This document shows, piece after piece, positions 22,441 to 34,915 of a DNA stretch of 64,000 nucleotides; positions within the stretch are counted from its first letter, which is position 1, and the number at the start of each line of letters is the position of its first letter. Location: contig CM043952.1 of assembly GCA_014529385.2 (NCBI GenBank), forward strand, positions 63,850,870 to 63,914,869, in the 5' to 3' direction. The notes beneath the pieces are model-generated. The model saw nothing but the letters and a program-made list of their open reading frames with translations, was not told the origin of the DNA and searched no databases. The translations under genes and the position numbers were made by a program. Source of the stretch: Adiantum capillus-veneris (lineage: Eukaryota > Streptophyta > Polypodiopsida > Polypodiales > Pteridaceae).

Positions 22441-25170
22441 TTCGCAATCTACATAAGTACTAGATGACTCGCAACCTATTTGGTTCATAGGTGTAACTCT
22501 TGGATGAGGGGGTTGCGGTCCTAGCACTGGAGGTGGCAACGGTGTGGTTTGGACCACATTTTGGGTTCTAGGGACCATGTGCTATAATGGCAACTGTTGC
22601 TCCATGGGTGGGGTAGGCATCAATGCAGGAACTCGAGGTGAGTCTGCCCAAGCTATAGGCAGTCTATTTTCCATGATGCGTTTAAGCATTAGGCAATCCT
22701 TCGCTTGATGGCCATACCTACCACACGCGTTACAAGTCCCGTTAAACTTTACTCTGAAAGTAGGGCATTCACTCGTAGTATGTGGGCCCAAGCAAATTGA
22801 GCACCATTGTTGCTCCCTTCTTGGATACATATGAGTGTTTTGTGGAGCACAATTACCCCTAAGGCTTTCTTGGATGGCCTTGGTGAGATCTGCCAAAGTC
22901 ATCTCAGATATTGTTTGCTCTTTCATGATTGGCTTTATCTTCATTGGCTCATGCCCTGACGCTTGCGAGCTACTAGACTTCGGCTCGGCAGACACTCTTT
23001 CTCCTGCAATCATTAAATTATCCTCCAATTGGATTGCATTCATGGTGACTGCTTCCCAAGTAGTGATACCTCTAATGACTAGGCCATTATAGATACTTTC
23101 ATGTCGTAGTCCCCTAATGAATCTATCGAGTAATTGGTTGTTGTTGAATCGCTCGTTTGGATTGCATCGAGAATTCAAATTCTTTAGGCGACTAATGAAG
23201 TCTCTCACGGATTCACCTTCTTCTCGTTGGGCTTTCTGGAGCTGAGAGGCTACACCCCAAAGTACTCCCTCTCGTATGTATCATTTTAAGAACAGTCTCC
23301 TAAGAGTAGAGTAGATCGTTTTCTCTTCTACTCTTAAGGTTCTATACCAATCTCCAGCCTTTCCGCTTAGGGTCAAACTCAAAGCCTTACACTTATGTAG
23401 CTCATTGTGCTCTTGCAAGGAATCGCACACATGTTCAAAGACTTCCATATGCTTTCTAGCATCTCCGTCTCCACTGAATTTCTGTGTAAGCTTAGCTACT
23501 TGAACTGCCTTGCTCCTAGGCTCTCTATCAGGTGCACTACGCATGTTTTCCACGATAGAGCGACCGATAGTTTGAGCAAATGCTGCCAAATCTCCTATTT
23601 GAGCAGGTATAATGGGTGTATGTGCTCCTGGAACCACATGTGAGATGGGAGTTGGCCTTGGCCTTGGCATACGCGCGGCTCTTGGGTCCCATATTTCGTA
23701 TGGTGGTGTACCAGACGGTGGTCCAAAGTTTACAGGCGTGGCCCTAGGCATAGGGGGTGCCTGATATGGCATGTTATTATTAAATGGCATGGTTCCACTT
23801 GTATAAGAGCTTGGATAATGCCATTGTGGATTGTAAGCTCTTGGAATAATCGGAAGTGTAGGAGCTACATGAGGCTGAGGTACGACAGGTGCACATGATT
23901 GATACATACATGTAGGTATAGTTGGGGGCACTGTGCTACTAGGCATCGGCGCAGTATTAACAAATGAACTCCATGGTGTACTTCTTGTCACGCTCACCAC
24001 TGGGATATGCATGGTAGCCGTAGTGTCATTAAGAGAAAGATGAGCTAGATCTGGGAAGCTAAAGCTGCCACTTGTGGGCTCATATTGTACTGAGGCTCCT
24101 GGCGAAACAACATATGGAGGATCAATGGGGCTCACTGAGGGAGTCTCCAGTTGTGATAGGGTTGGTTGGTTGGCCTTTCCCGTATCCAAGAATCTCATTA
24201 GGCCTGTTGAAGGCATGTTGATCCCTGTGTTCTGTCTTTCTAACTCGACAATCCTATGGAGGACATCACAGACTTTCTGTTGTTGCTCATCTATGCTAGT
24301 AGCACCCGATGTGGATTGTAGAACATCTAACCAACCCACATGATAGGTGTGTCCTGTGTACTGATCAGTTAAAGCTTCTGCTTGTAGGTCATACTCCCAA
24401 ATTTCGTTTACGAATATCCCATCTAGGCCTGGCGTGCTGGAGGTTTCCCTCGAAGTGGAAGCATTATTGCTCCCCATTGCTTGCCCCTCCGTGACTGCTA
24501 CCTTGGGAGCACTCGGTTGCTCGGCTGGCATGATTGTTGTCATAGGAGCCTTTGCTTTCAGGGCTTGACTTTGTTCTAGCCTTCGTAGGTTCTCAATTTC
24601 CCTCTCCCTTGTTGCTTGCATATAGCGTTCGATCTCTTGTACTTTGGCAAGACTCCTACCATCGGGTAGTAAAACCTCAGAGGGAGATAGTCCTAAAGGA
24701 TCAGGAGGTGCAGTGGATGGAACATTCACATGCACACTCTCAAGAAGCATAGGGTCTATTTTAGGCATGAATGACGAATTTACTTCCCCACTCCCTTCAT
24801 TTATTTCATTAACCGCATGTTCGGAGCAAGTAGCTCTACTAAGGGTCTCTTTTAAGCGGCTAAACACGTTGGACCCGGGCCGTGGGCCCATGGCATGCAT
24901 GTCTTGACTTGAACTATCAGGGTTTGGTGTAGGATACCCCTCCATGACTTCGTAGTCAAAGGAAGAATCACTAGACGCGATATGAGGATCTTGGTTCGCG
25001 CTACCTTGAGTCCCGGTCGAAGGTCCAGAACCTAGGGTGGAGGAATAATATGTGCCTGCGTAAATGGAGGCACTACCAATATGCTCGTGCTCTAACACTC
25101 GTCCAGAGCGTAGGTACATGTGACCTCCACACTCTAAACGCGTTGGTGAGTGCCCGTGAAGGCCGCTCAC
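22441..25170 (-). pseudogene. G1 Gag with proximal zinc knuckles
   Basis: Start chosen at the ATG at 25170, about 710 bp after the primer-binding site; MYLRSGRVL near the start recurs in plant gypsy Gag. A long Pro/Ser/Thr-rich region is followed by the capsid-like core: FSGDGDARKHMEVFEHVC, LSGKAGDWYRTL and, after TGA 23281-23283, FISRLKNLNSR and LLDRFIRGL. Knuckles CSICLGPHTTSEC (CX2CX3HX4C) and CNACGRYGHQAKDC (CX2CX4HX4C) follow. Stops at 23281 (TGA), 22582 (TAG) and 22438 (TAG) lie in one unbroken frame. Gag forms the particle and binds RNA. Confidence 0.85.
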
Positions 25171-25880
25171 TTAGTTTTTTTTTTTTTTGGTGTTTATAAC
25201 CCAAGTTTTTCGTTATTCTTTGTTATTTTTTGTAACCAAGCCACAAAATATGGCGTGTAATAGCTCAAGACGAGCGTTTTGGCTAAAGAAACGTGCCGTG
25301 CTTTACAGCTCCCTATTCGGCTACGTGAAGCCCTCGAAATCCTAAAAATAGTCTTTATAGTCCTCGAAATCCTAAAAATAGTTTTTAAATATAAAAAGGT
25401 GTATAAACTATATTTTAAAACTGAGGATTGAGTTCTGGGTTTGAGCTTGGGCTTGGGGAATGATCCCCAGCTCGATCCTTCTTTTATTTTTATTTTATTT
25501 TTTTTAGATTTTTTATTTTTTATTTTTTAAGTCGCCGCGCACGCGCGCACACACACTTAACCTACACCTAACTTATCTACTTACAGCTAATAGAGATACT
25601 GCCACACACACTCTAACACTGTTTACACAGTACTACAGTAGCTAACAGATCTACAAAACTAACCTTACAGAACTAACATTCCATAGCTAATACCTTAATT
25701 CTAACAATACATTGCAAAAAATTTGTAACTCCTTCTTTACAGAAAACAAAAAAGACAGTACAGTGTAACAAAAATCTTCTCCACACAACCACACACCTTC
25801 CTTCTTCACAAATCCTTCAATTGAAATTGCATCACAAGAAAGCGTAAGGTGCTTAACCGAGCTTAGTGTTGGGAATTTCT
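25171..25880. other. G1 5' leader
   Basis: About 700 bp between primer-binding site and gag start, AT-rich with T and A runs and a short CACACGCGCG stretch near 25535-25560. No open frame. Confidence 0.6.
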
Positions 25881-25895
25881 CCGGCAACGGCGCCA
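25881..25895 (-). other. G1 primer-binding site, Asp tRNA type
   Basis: The minus strand reads TGGCGCCGTTGCCGG, 15 bases complementary to the 3' end of plant tRNA-Asp(GUC) including CCA. It is four bases from the LTR end at 25900. Confidence 0.85.
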
Positions 25896-26131
25896 AAAAT
25901 GTGCGCTCCTTGCCGCACTATCGAAGCAAGGGACTTGCCTAACACTGTGTGCGAGCCACAAACGGCTCCAAGCACACAACTAGCTTAACTAGTAAGCTCA
26001 AAGAAAGCAATGGTGTGTCACTCACCGCTCTACGCTTGCTTCGTGGAGGATTCCTCGCCGCGAAGAAGAAGGAGCCGCCGCTTTGCCGCGCTCAACCGCT
26101 TCGCTGCCGCCGTGCCGTCGTCGCAATGCTC

Positions 26132-26248
<117 letters not shown>

Positions 26249-26341
26249 AGGAGGTGAAGAAGAAGAAGATGGAGATGGAGATGGAGCAAGAGCACTCTTC
26301 TATTGCACAAATGAGAGAATGAATGAATTTTAGGTTTAGTT

Positions 26342-26354
26342 GGCTTTTATATGA
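26342..26354 (-). promoter_or_regulatory. TATA box of G1 5' LTR
   Basis: Same TCATATAAAAGCC as in the 3' LTR. This copy would drive the genomic transcript. Confidence 0.6.
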
Positions 26355-26542
26355 GCTCACCCCATTCACACTTGGGCGCCCATGCTTAGCCAACTAATCC
26401 CTTGAATGTCCCAGTTAGAGTGCGATCACTCTTACCCTTTTCCTATTGGTCCGACAAGCCCGGTACCTGACTCTACCAAATACATAATACACGTCCGTCG
26501 TAGGTGATGGGGTGTCCATGATCCGTGAGGGTTAACAGTACC

Positions 26543-27597
26543 TTCTCAAGTAATCAAAAACCTGAAAAATTATCTTATAACCAAGATTAAGGAAGGCCTA
26601 GAGATGATTCTAAAGGGGACTCCAACTTGACAATCAAAGCAACAAAACACTACTCTCCCCTCCTCCGTGGGGCACAAATTTATGTGAAGGATTGGGGGCC
26701 TGGCCTCTACAACACCTCAAACCAACACCAAGAAATGACGATGAAGGGAATAGATCTATAAAGATAATATGGGATTATCCGTGTTCACAAATTTTGACAG
26801 CCTCACTCACACTCAACCTCGACTAGCCTTCACTAGCTTCCCTCTACACTACTACAACTCCCACTATCCTTGGATGCACTAAAGTAAGCAGAGGAATCCA
26901 AAAATACCAAAGAAAAAAAGTGATAAAAAACAATGAAAATATTTGAACTTTTCCTTATAAAACCAAGGACTTCACTCCTTTTCAAATGCCCTTCCATGTG
27001 CTAGTAGAGACTCCATATGATTTCCCAAATATACACATAGCTTGACCAAAACCCATCCAAATCAAGCCCAATTAAAGAAACCACAAAGTTTAGAAAAAAA
27101 AATTAGAAAAAAGAATAGAAAACTTGGGGAAAACTTTCCCTTTTTCACATGTACAAGCAATGAATTGTAGCACATAGTCTACCCTCGACTAATTGCACCA
27201 CATGGAACTGCACACAACATAGCTTCCATACCTCAAACGAACATGAAGAGAGGTCAACATGCAGAAATATGAACCCACTTTCATCAAACAAATTTAGGGG
27301 AGGAAAACTCTCAAATCATCACATCAGGCTCTCGCAAGGCAAGAGAGGCACTCCTACATCAAAACCCCACCTTCACCGCAAACTACAACAACATAGGGTC
27401 TCTTCTTCATGGCTCAATACTCCTCCTCACTCAAGACCCCATGTTGATAAAAGTTAACACTTTCTTCATATTTTTAAATCACTTACTCACTCTTTGAAAT
27501 CTTGACACTTTTATGTAACAAAACAAAAAAACTATGTACCTAGCACAATTGGCACACACCACCTTTTACACTTTTTACAAGCATGATTTACTTACAT
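26543..27597. other. Flank of G1 without a recognised gene
   Basis: It holds the other side of the degenerate minus-strand coding DNA split by G1 (up to perhaps 26650), then AT-rich DNA with short frames only. Nothing else recognised. Confidence 0.35.
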
Positions 27598-28614
27598 CCA
27601 AAGGGTCCAAAAGCATCAAAAAAGGTTTCTCAAATAATTTAGGATGGTTTGAATCATTCCTCAAAAGCACGTCACACCGTAGCCAAGATGGCTACCGTTC
27701 ATGGGCTTATTGTTGCATTGGCTGCCGCTTTAAAATGCGTGTTGAAGAAAATGGATGTAAAGAATGCGTTTTTGAATGGAGACTTGGAGGAGGTTGTGTT
27801 TGGAGCAGCCACAAGATTATGCAAATATGATGCTACATGACCTTGTATGTAGGTTAAAGATAGCATTGTATGGGCTAAAGCAAGCACCTAGAGATTGGTA
27901 TGAGAGGATTGTGGCACTTCTCATGTCATTGGGCTTTGAAATGATGCAGACCATTCATTGTAAGTGCAAAATAGTGAGGTAGGAACTGTGGTGATATGCA
28001 TTTATGTGGATGATTTTTTGTTGAAGGTAACAATGTGACTGAAGTAGATGACATACATACTCTACCTATGCAGGAGTCTAAGATGAAAGACTTGGGAGAC
28101 TTGCTATATTTCATGGGCATTGAAATTATTTGCAGATAAGAGAGAGTATGGCTGCCACAAAGACAATATGCTAAATGGACATGCTAAAAACATATGGTAT
28201 GGCTGATTGTAAGACAATTACAATGCCCTTAGATCAAAATTTTAAGCTGGGAAATGATGTAGGTCAAGTGCTTAAGAATGCTACCATGTACAGGAACATT
28301 GTGGGTAGCTCGATCACAAATAAGGAGTTTTATAAATAGTCCTTGAATGCATGTGCTATACACAAATTATACATAGTGACCCCTCAAGTACAGATTCCAA
28401 TTGTCATCTATTGTGACAACCTCAATAGCATATAGTTGGCATGGAACCCAGTGTTTCATGCTAGGACAAAGCACATTGAGGTGCACCACCACTTCATCAG
28501 AGAGAGGGTCTTAACAGATGACATTGACCTTGAGTACATGGCGACGTATGAGCAAATTGCAAATTTCTTCACGAACTCCCTTGGAGCAAATAAGCTATAT
28601 CAATTTTGAGTGAT
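27598..28614 (+). pseudogene. Ty1/copia reverse transcriptase and RNase H fragment
   Basis: In order: KKGFS, VAKMATV, KKMDVKNAFLNGDLEE (first RT Asp), LYGLKQAPRDWYERI, ICIYVDDFLL (intact YVDD box near 28000), MKDLGDLLYFMGIEI, and MYRNIVGS. RNase H follows with IYCDNLNSI, RTKHIEVHHHFIRERV and IANFFTNSLGA. Between MYRNIVGS and the RNase H core roughly 100 expected residues are missing. Several stops and frame changes make it non-functional. Gag and integrase are absent, so this is a 5'-truncated copia copy. Confidence 0.85.
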
Positions 28615-28641
28615 GTTTGGCATACGAGAGATGGTGTTGAG

Positions 28642-29035
28642 CTTGAGGGGAGTGTTGAGATGTCAAGCGCAACATGTACACCTCTTGGATGATTACCACC
28701 AATACTCATCATCACTAGCACGTCTTGGTGGATACTTATATCTTTGCTAGTGATATTACAATTCTACTATGCCAAGTTGGTCTACCTATTGGAGTGATGG
28801 CACACTTATCCTTCATCTCACTCACTAGCAGTTTACACTAGATCATTGTACTAGTTCCCTCTTCTGTTTTATTTTTCCTTACGTTTTGTAGACCTCTTAT
28901 CTTGAGTTAGTGAAGAAGAAAAAGAGCCTACTTTTACCTCCATCTTTGTGTGTGCATGCACTTGCAAGAGCTCAAACTCTCTCCTTCTCTATCTCTTGAC
29001 AATTCTTCCCTACCAAGCAGAGCTTTTGTACTCAA
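28642..29035 (+). mobile_element. Copia polypurine tract and 3' LTR (right end uncertain)
   Basis: CTTGAGGGGAG (28642-28652) abuts TGTTGAGATG at 28653, directly after the copia RNase H end. No paired 5' LTR exists here, so the right end is a guess; CAACCA near 29030 is a candidate. Confidence 0.5.
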
Positions 29036-29725
29036 CCATTGTGTTATGCCCTTTTTTTTTTGTGGCATGCTGGTAGCCTCATAAATACCATCTTCAGAAG
29101 GATTTCTCTTTTTAAGAATTTTATACGGGAGTCCCTAAAGTACCTTGGGAGATATGTTGCTTACCTAAAGACAAAGGTGGACTGAATTGCTTAATTTGAA
29201 TCTGATTTCCTATAAACCAGCAAGTAAACTGGTAATGAGAAGTATAGATTCAAAGTGCAGAACTACAAGGCCTAGTCTAAGGCTTGGTCTAACCGCAATC
29301 TCAAAGATCTGGTCCTATCCCCTCTCAAGTTTGTCCCTAGTGGGTCTAAGCTAATATGTAGATTCAAGCAACCCTGGCAAGCCATAAGATAACTATGGAA
29401 GCCATATGCTATGTTTGGAATTGTTTTATATTTTCATAGAGGGAGATATAGAGAGTTGCACTACATATCGTTTTGAAATCTTGAAAATAGAGTAACAAAG
29501 AGCAGCTTTTTGGGGATTATTAATCTGATTTATATTTTTAGAGATAGAGAGATAGAGATAGAGAGTGAACTCTAGGTAGTATTTTGAATCATCTTTATAA
29601 TTACTTAACATTAAAGAAACAGAGAATAATTTTTTGAGGAATATTATATATTTTGAGAGAGTCATAAAGAGAAATAGAGTGAATTACATGTAGCATTTTC
29701 AATTGTTTTATAGATATTTTATATA

Positions 29726-29748
29726 ACACACACACACACACACACACA
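29726..29748. repeat. (CA)n microsatellite
   Basis: 23 bp of CA dinucleotides. Confidence 0.9.
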
Positions 29749-29944
29749 GAGATTGCATGTTGTGAGTCTTTATTTCTTGAAGATAGAGATAGAGAGACAT
29801 TAGATGATATATCATAAATTTTAAAGGTTCACCATTTAATTGAAGAGGAAGATAATATGAAATAAATTATGATCTAAAAAATACTCAAGCCACATTATCT
29901 ACCAAGTATTGCATGAATTACATGCACAAAAAACAATACAAGTC

Positions 29945-30270
29945 GCATAATCGACAAACCAAACAAATTTACAACATTTTTTGACCGTGCTACCGACCAA
30001 ATGCTGCAATATGCAAAAAATACAACATGCACTAGCAAACGACATCATTTTGCTGCGTTACCAACAAATAGTTACTGCGTGAGTATAAGGGAATAGAAAC
30101 GCTATACATACATAACCTAGCTGCAATATCGACTATATGCCCGCATTTGATAAAGGAGAGGGAAGGTGACATCGTCATAAATATACTATTATTGTCAGGT
30201 TACCGACTAGTACCACTACGAGGTGCTATACTTATCATAGGACACTACTTAGCCACGTTACCGACCAAGT
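29945..30270. repeat. Degenerate repeats with GTTACCGACCAA core
   Basis: Variants such as CTACCGACCAA, GTTACCAACAAA, ATATCGACTA, GTTACCGACTAG and GTTACCGACCAAG occur at irregular spacing of about 40-75 bp. It looks like a decayed minisatellite. Confidence 0.35.
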
Positions 30271-32399
30271 GCCCCATGATAAGCACCATTCCGATGGCCT
30301 TACACACGCATGTACCCCTCGTGTAACGGGTTGCCCACATCCTCCCGTGCAAACCCACACATACAATTGTCAGTACGTGTGGGTGAGAAGATGATCAGAA
30401 ACAATATCTCAAGGGGCCCATTGGGGCCGCCTATATATAGAAAAATGTATCCCGTCGGGCTTAGTGACGACCCTGACGGAGAGCGTCGAGAATTGTAGAT
30501 GCCCGACGAACCCAACGGGCTTCTCTAAAACTTGGTGGGATTTTGGCTGGCTACCAAGTCACCTTAAACTAGCATGTCTGTGAACATGAAAAGATGTTAG
30601 CATGTTATTAACATGTTCACAAGTGTTATTAACAAAAAAAAACTGTGATTACGTGATTATAAAATCCCTAGACCATATCCATGAGGCATTAGGCACACAC
30701 ACATCCTTATTGAAAGAGAGTCAACCTGGCCTTGTATTCCTACTTGTTCTAGTTGTCTAGATCGTCATATAAGCTCTACCTTGGGAGCGTATGGGTGTAT
30801 GACACCATCACTTTGTAATGCTAATCAAATTTGTGATTTGCCACTAATCTACTTTGCATCGCATCTTTTTGTACTCTCCTTGCTTCGAGATCCTATTTTG
30901 TTCCATGTTTCTTATGGACCCAAATTCAACTATGAGAGGCATAAGTTTGAACAAGAACGTGCCAAGAATATATTAACTACAAATCGTATCACTAAAATAT
31001 AGCCAGATTTTTAAGGGTTTCCCTATTTTTTTGGAGTCAGGTTTGTCAAGTCCTTGCCAATACAAATACATCATAACACCTATGAAAGGTCAGACTCTTT
31101 CAGATTTTTTGTGAGCATTGTAAATTGGGTTCTAATGCAAAAATAATAAGAAATATTAAGTGAGTATGAGCTTCGACCATTCATTCTTTCTTACAAGGAT
31201 ATTGGAGTCACATAAAAAAGGAATTTACAGAAATAGGCTCTAAAGCCCAAACGACTGTGGGGAGTGGGTTTAGTACAATTTGCATTTGAAATGGGGTGGG
31301 ACGCGCAAGGAACAATGGTGGACATAGGACTGAAGCAGGGAAGAGGAGACAAGGCCTCCAGCTGAGATTAAGATTTCACTAGGATGTTTTCTTTACCTCG
31401 CAACTACATGAGCAACATGGGCAGTGAATTGTGTGTGTGGCAACGGTAAGGTCTCTCGGATTGATCCTTGCCCATAGGTGCACTGTCTCTTAGGATGGAC
31501 GATGGATATTTTCTCCCTTGCATTTTTGGATGCATTTGGAGCAACATAACTATCTCAAAGTGTATGCACACAAGCATGAAATTTAAGTGCTATGGATATT
31601 TTCGCTTATGTGGCATGAAGATTCTAGTTGTGGCATCAAACGATTGAAAGTAGGGCTCTGCACGTGGTTGAATGCGATGAAAGGGGTTTCTTGTTAAGTA
31701 TAAACTTCGATTGGAAGATTGCTCACCATGTGCACAAAGAGCCCCTAGCATCTTGCACCTTGTTTTTCCATGGTGGATGTATCAGGATATGGATGACTCA
31801 TGTGCATAGCCTTTCAACAACAAATTAATGTGACCTTGGAACCTACTTCTTGAGTTTCATTCTTATCATTGAAGAACATCCAAACAATTAGGGCAGCTTA
31901 CTTTCTATCACCCAAAGTGAGGTCCCTCATGAATAACAAATCCTAAGTTCAAGACTCATCGAATAGATCTTTCAAGTCTCTTTGTATTGTTCCTATGACG
32001 AGTCTACTCCTTCTCTCTCAACCTCTATAGACAAAGGAAACAAGGAAGCACATAGAGATGTAGAAGAAACATAGAGAAGCTTTCACTGTTTTTATGTAAA
32101 AGAATCCTAGAGAAGAACTTACAATATATAGCTTATTTTAGTAGTTTCCACTTTTGAACTATATAATAGCCATCAAAAAGGGATATGGTTTATCACATGA
32201 AATATTTGGGGGAGAAACCCAATGGGAGAAACGTGTGCCTGGTGTTCATATATATTTATATCATGCAAGAGTTATCTACAATTCCTCCTTATAGCAATGT
32301 GAATATGTCTAAGGATACATAGCATCCCTATAAGACAATAGGCCCAAATAATTGTAGAAATAAAAAAGCCTATCTCTCGTTACATATTCATGAAAAGAT

Positions 32400-32878
32400 T
32401 CAAAACCTATCATATGTAGAGAAATAGGTCGAGGTAGTTATCTCAGTGAGCCTTGTTTGTGCATGTAAAATCAAATTTTCTTTTGTAAAAGTGCTCAATT
32501 GAGCTTGAATTGAATTAGTCACGAAAAGGTACAATCCATCTTGGCATATACTTTGCACAAGGAACACCATAAAGAAATACACTCTAGGGAACACACCACT
32601 ATACTAAGCTTGCAATTTTTATTCCTTCTACAAAGGATATTCCACATGCATAAATCCAAAATATAATCTATGTCCAGAGGCTCACACTTCTTTTGAAAGA
32701 GCAACTCATTTCTACACTTCCATACGGTCCTCAATATTGTAGCTCTTGTCATGCAGATGTCCCATGAAGTTTTTGATCTTGAAACATCCTCAGAATAGGT
32801 GCCTGAGGATTTCATTCGGGTGCTTTCATGTGACAATATCCTTCGGCTAGTCCTCTAGATTTGGCTTTATCCGTGATT
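32400..32878 (-). pseudogene. LINE (non-LTR retrotransposon) C-terminal remnant, left half
   Basis: The minus strand encodes TRATILRTVWKCRNELLFQKK, the Trp-x-x-Arg-Asn motif typical of the C-terminus of plant L1-type ORF2 after its zinc-binding domain. The other half lies right of element A (51042-52001). A target-site duplication of A (GGCAT) marks the break. Confidence 0.6.
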
Positions 32879-32883
32879 GGCAT

Positions 32884-34501
32884 TGTCATAAAATCTAATA
32901 TCTTACCAACCCAAATGGTTTTCTTATATTAAAATGATCATTTAATGTGGGAGAATAAAGGGGAACAAGGGTTAAGATATAGACATGTGCTTATAGATCT
33001 ATCTCAACATGGGGCCAATGGTAAAGGGGCCCAAATGAGAGATGGTCTATCAAAGAGCAAGGCTAACCAATGGAGAATAAGACCTTAGGGTTAGCTTCAT
33101 TGAAGACCTCCAATAGTTAGTGTAAAAGTCCTTCGACCTTAGGTATGCTAGGGCTGAGCTTGAGGTCAGAACCTAGCCCAAGCTTAAGGTGCTTGAGGTG
33201 CTTCTCACTTGATGACTAAGGTGCTTGAGGTGCTTGATGATTGAGATGCTTGAGGTGCTTGAGGTGCTTAATGACTGGGATGTTTGAGGTGCTTGTCAGG
33301 CTTGAGATGCTAGGGCTATACTTGAGGTGGGAACCCGGCCCAAGCTTGAGGGGTTCAAGGGCCAAGCTTGTGATGGGAAATGGGCCCAAGGTTGAGTGGC
33401 TTGAGGTGTACAAAAGTCAACGCCATTCCCTACAAGGAGGGGGAGAGCCCTACAAGAGGGGGGATGAGAGAGAACACCCACACACTCACACAAGGGAAGC
33501 TTGTTACAAAGAAAGCAAAAGAGACACTTGTCAAGTTCCTCCTCATGTTTCCCTCATGGTATGCCTGAAGCCTACTGCTTGGCCACGCAAGGGGTCCAAT
33601 GATAATTTAGAAGATTTAATTAATCATTTTAGCATTTATCAAGTCCTCTCTCTCAAAGGGGAAAGGGGGTCACTTGTCCCAAGGCTACCCTTGTTACTTG
33701 ATTTACCTCCTGCTTGTGATTGGCTAGGCCTGGAGGGGTCCAATGAGCTTCAAGCATGAACTACAAGGGGGGGTCAACCAACGAATCTAGGAGCGTGCTT
33801 AGGGGGTACCCTCCCACACACACTCTCATTGTGTGAAGTGAAAAGTGCAAGAGCTCCCTCTCCTTCTCCAAGCAAGTAGAGAGGCCGATAGCCTACACCA
33901 ACACTCTTGGCTATGGAGTGCAAATCCAACCAAGAGCCATGATTCAATGCTTAAGCTTGCCATCTTCTCCATCTTCATTACTATGCTATTATGTAAGCTA
34001 GAAATAAGAGTGATGATAAGTGAGGAACTAGTTCTTTCTCCTATGAAATGTTTCTTCTTCCTCTTCCCTACCTTTATTCCCTGCTAGCTCTCTCCACCTT
34101 CGAAGGTGTTTGAGGTTTTAGGACTGAGGCTTAGGATAGTTAATGCTTTATTCAAAGTTTATGTTATGCTCATGATGCATGAAGCTTTCCATCTTCATTG
34201 CATCACCTAGGTCACAAGGAACCTAAAGATTGTATTGTAACAAGTCTCTCTTGATGGGAGAAATCATAATACAAATGCCTATTGGAAGGGGGACCAGCTC
34301 CACATAAATCCGGTCCTCAATTGTTGTCATGTTCTCTAAATTCTCTCTCTTGCAAAAGTATTGTTCATGCCAAGTTAACTAAATGCTATGTTTATGTTTC
34401 TACCATCAATTATGTTCACCCACTATGCTCACAAAGTAATTTCACAAAAGTACTCTCTCTAATTTGTGCTACTCTCAAGTTAATAGGCCAATTCCATTAC
34501 A
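32884..34501 (+). repeat. Element A 5' LTR
   Basis: 1,618 bp from TGTCATAAAATC to TTCCATTACA. It contains a minisatellite of GGTGCTTGA units at 33187-33300. Apparent ORFs of up to 172 codons in the LTR (33241-33759) recur in the 3' LTR with different frames and are not taken as genes. Confidence 0.93.
33187..33300. repeat. GGTGCTTGA minisatellite in element A LTR
   Basis: About nine imperfect copies of a 9-10 bp unit, spaced by TGATGACTAA-type segments. The 3' LTR copy has the same pattern around 40345-40413 and 49733-49775. Element B inserted inside it. Confidence 0.85.
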
Positions 34502-34502
34502 C

Positions 34503-34515
34503 TGGTATCACAGCA
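34503..34515 (+). other. Element A primer-binding site
   Basis: TGGTATCACAGCA begins one base after the LTR end. It matches the initiator-Met site TGGTATCAGAGC with one mismatch. Confidence 0.75.
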
Positions 34516-34915
34516 TTTGGTTTCTCTTTTCTTTCTTAAGAAAAGAGGTTCTTAAGTAGCCTATAAATTGTTGATTTTGTTAACTATATTAGGGTAAGTG
34601 GAATTGGGATCTATTGTTGGTTTTGTTGAGTCCACTATGTGGGATATGGTGCACACCTCGGGAGCTTTGGACTTAATAATGGAGTCTTTTTAGACTTGCC
34701 TACGACTTTACCATTATTGAGCCATAAGAAGTATGAAAGGAGCTAGCCCTAGGCAACTCTGCTATATTAGACCTACTCCACTACTTTCTATAATTAAGCA
34801 CTTTGAGCCGTGGGTGTAGATACTTAAGAGCCGATTTTCAAAGGCTAAGAGGAGTGACAACTAAGGTTTTGAATTGCCAAAGCATACACTAAGTACGTAC
34901 ACAAATTTTGTTAAC

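Larger units (their letters stand above)
29036..32390. other. AT-rich, gene-poor stretch
   Basis: No convincing gene in about 3.3 kb. Contents noted: GAGATAGAGAGA-like tracts between 29430 and 29830, a CA microsatellite at 29726-29748, degenerate repeats with the core GTTACCGACCAA between about 29945 and 30270, and an inverted-repeat GC-rich patch at 30431-30520. The right part (about 31900-32390) may be the 3' tail of the LINE remnant. Confidence 0.4.

Noticed and set aside
29426-29665. Short ORF in the GAGATAGA-rich AT tract
   Set aside because: Low-complexity sequence without family resemblance.
33241-33759. 172-codon ORF and its 197-codon counterpart at 49676-50269
   Set aside because: Non-coding LTR sequence of element A; the two copies differ by frame-breaking indels.
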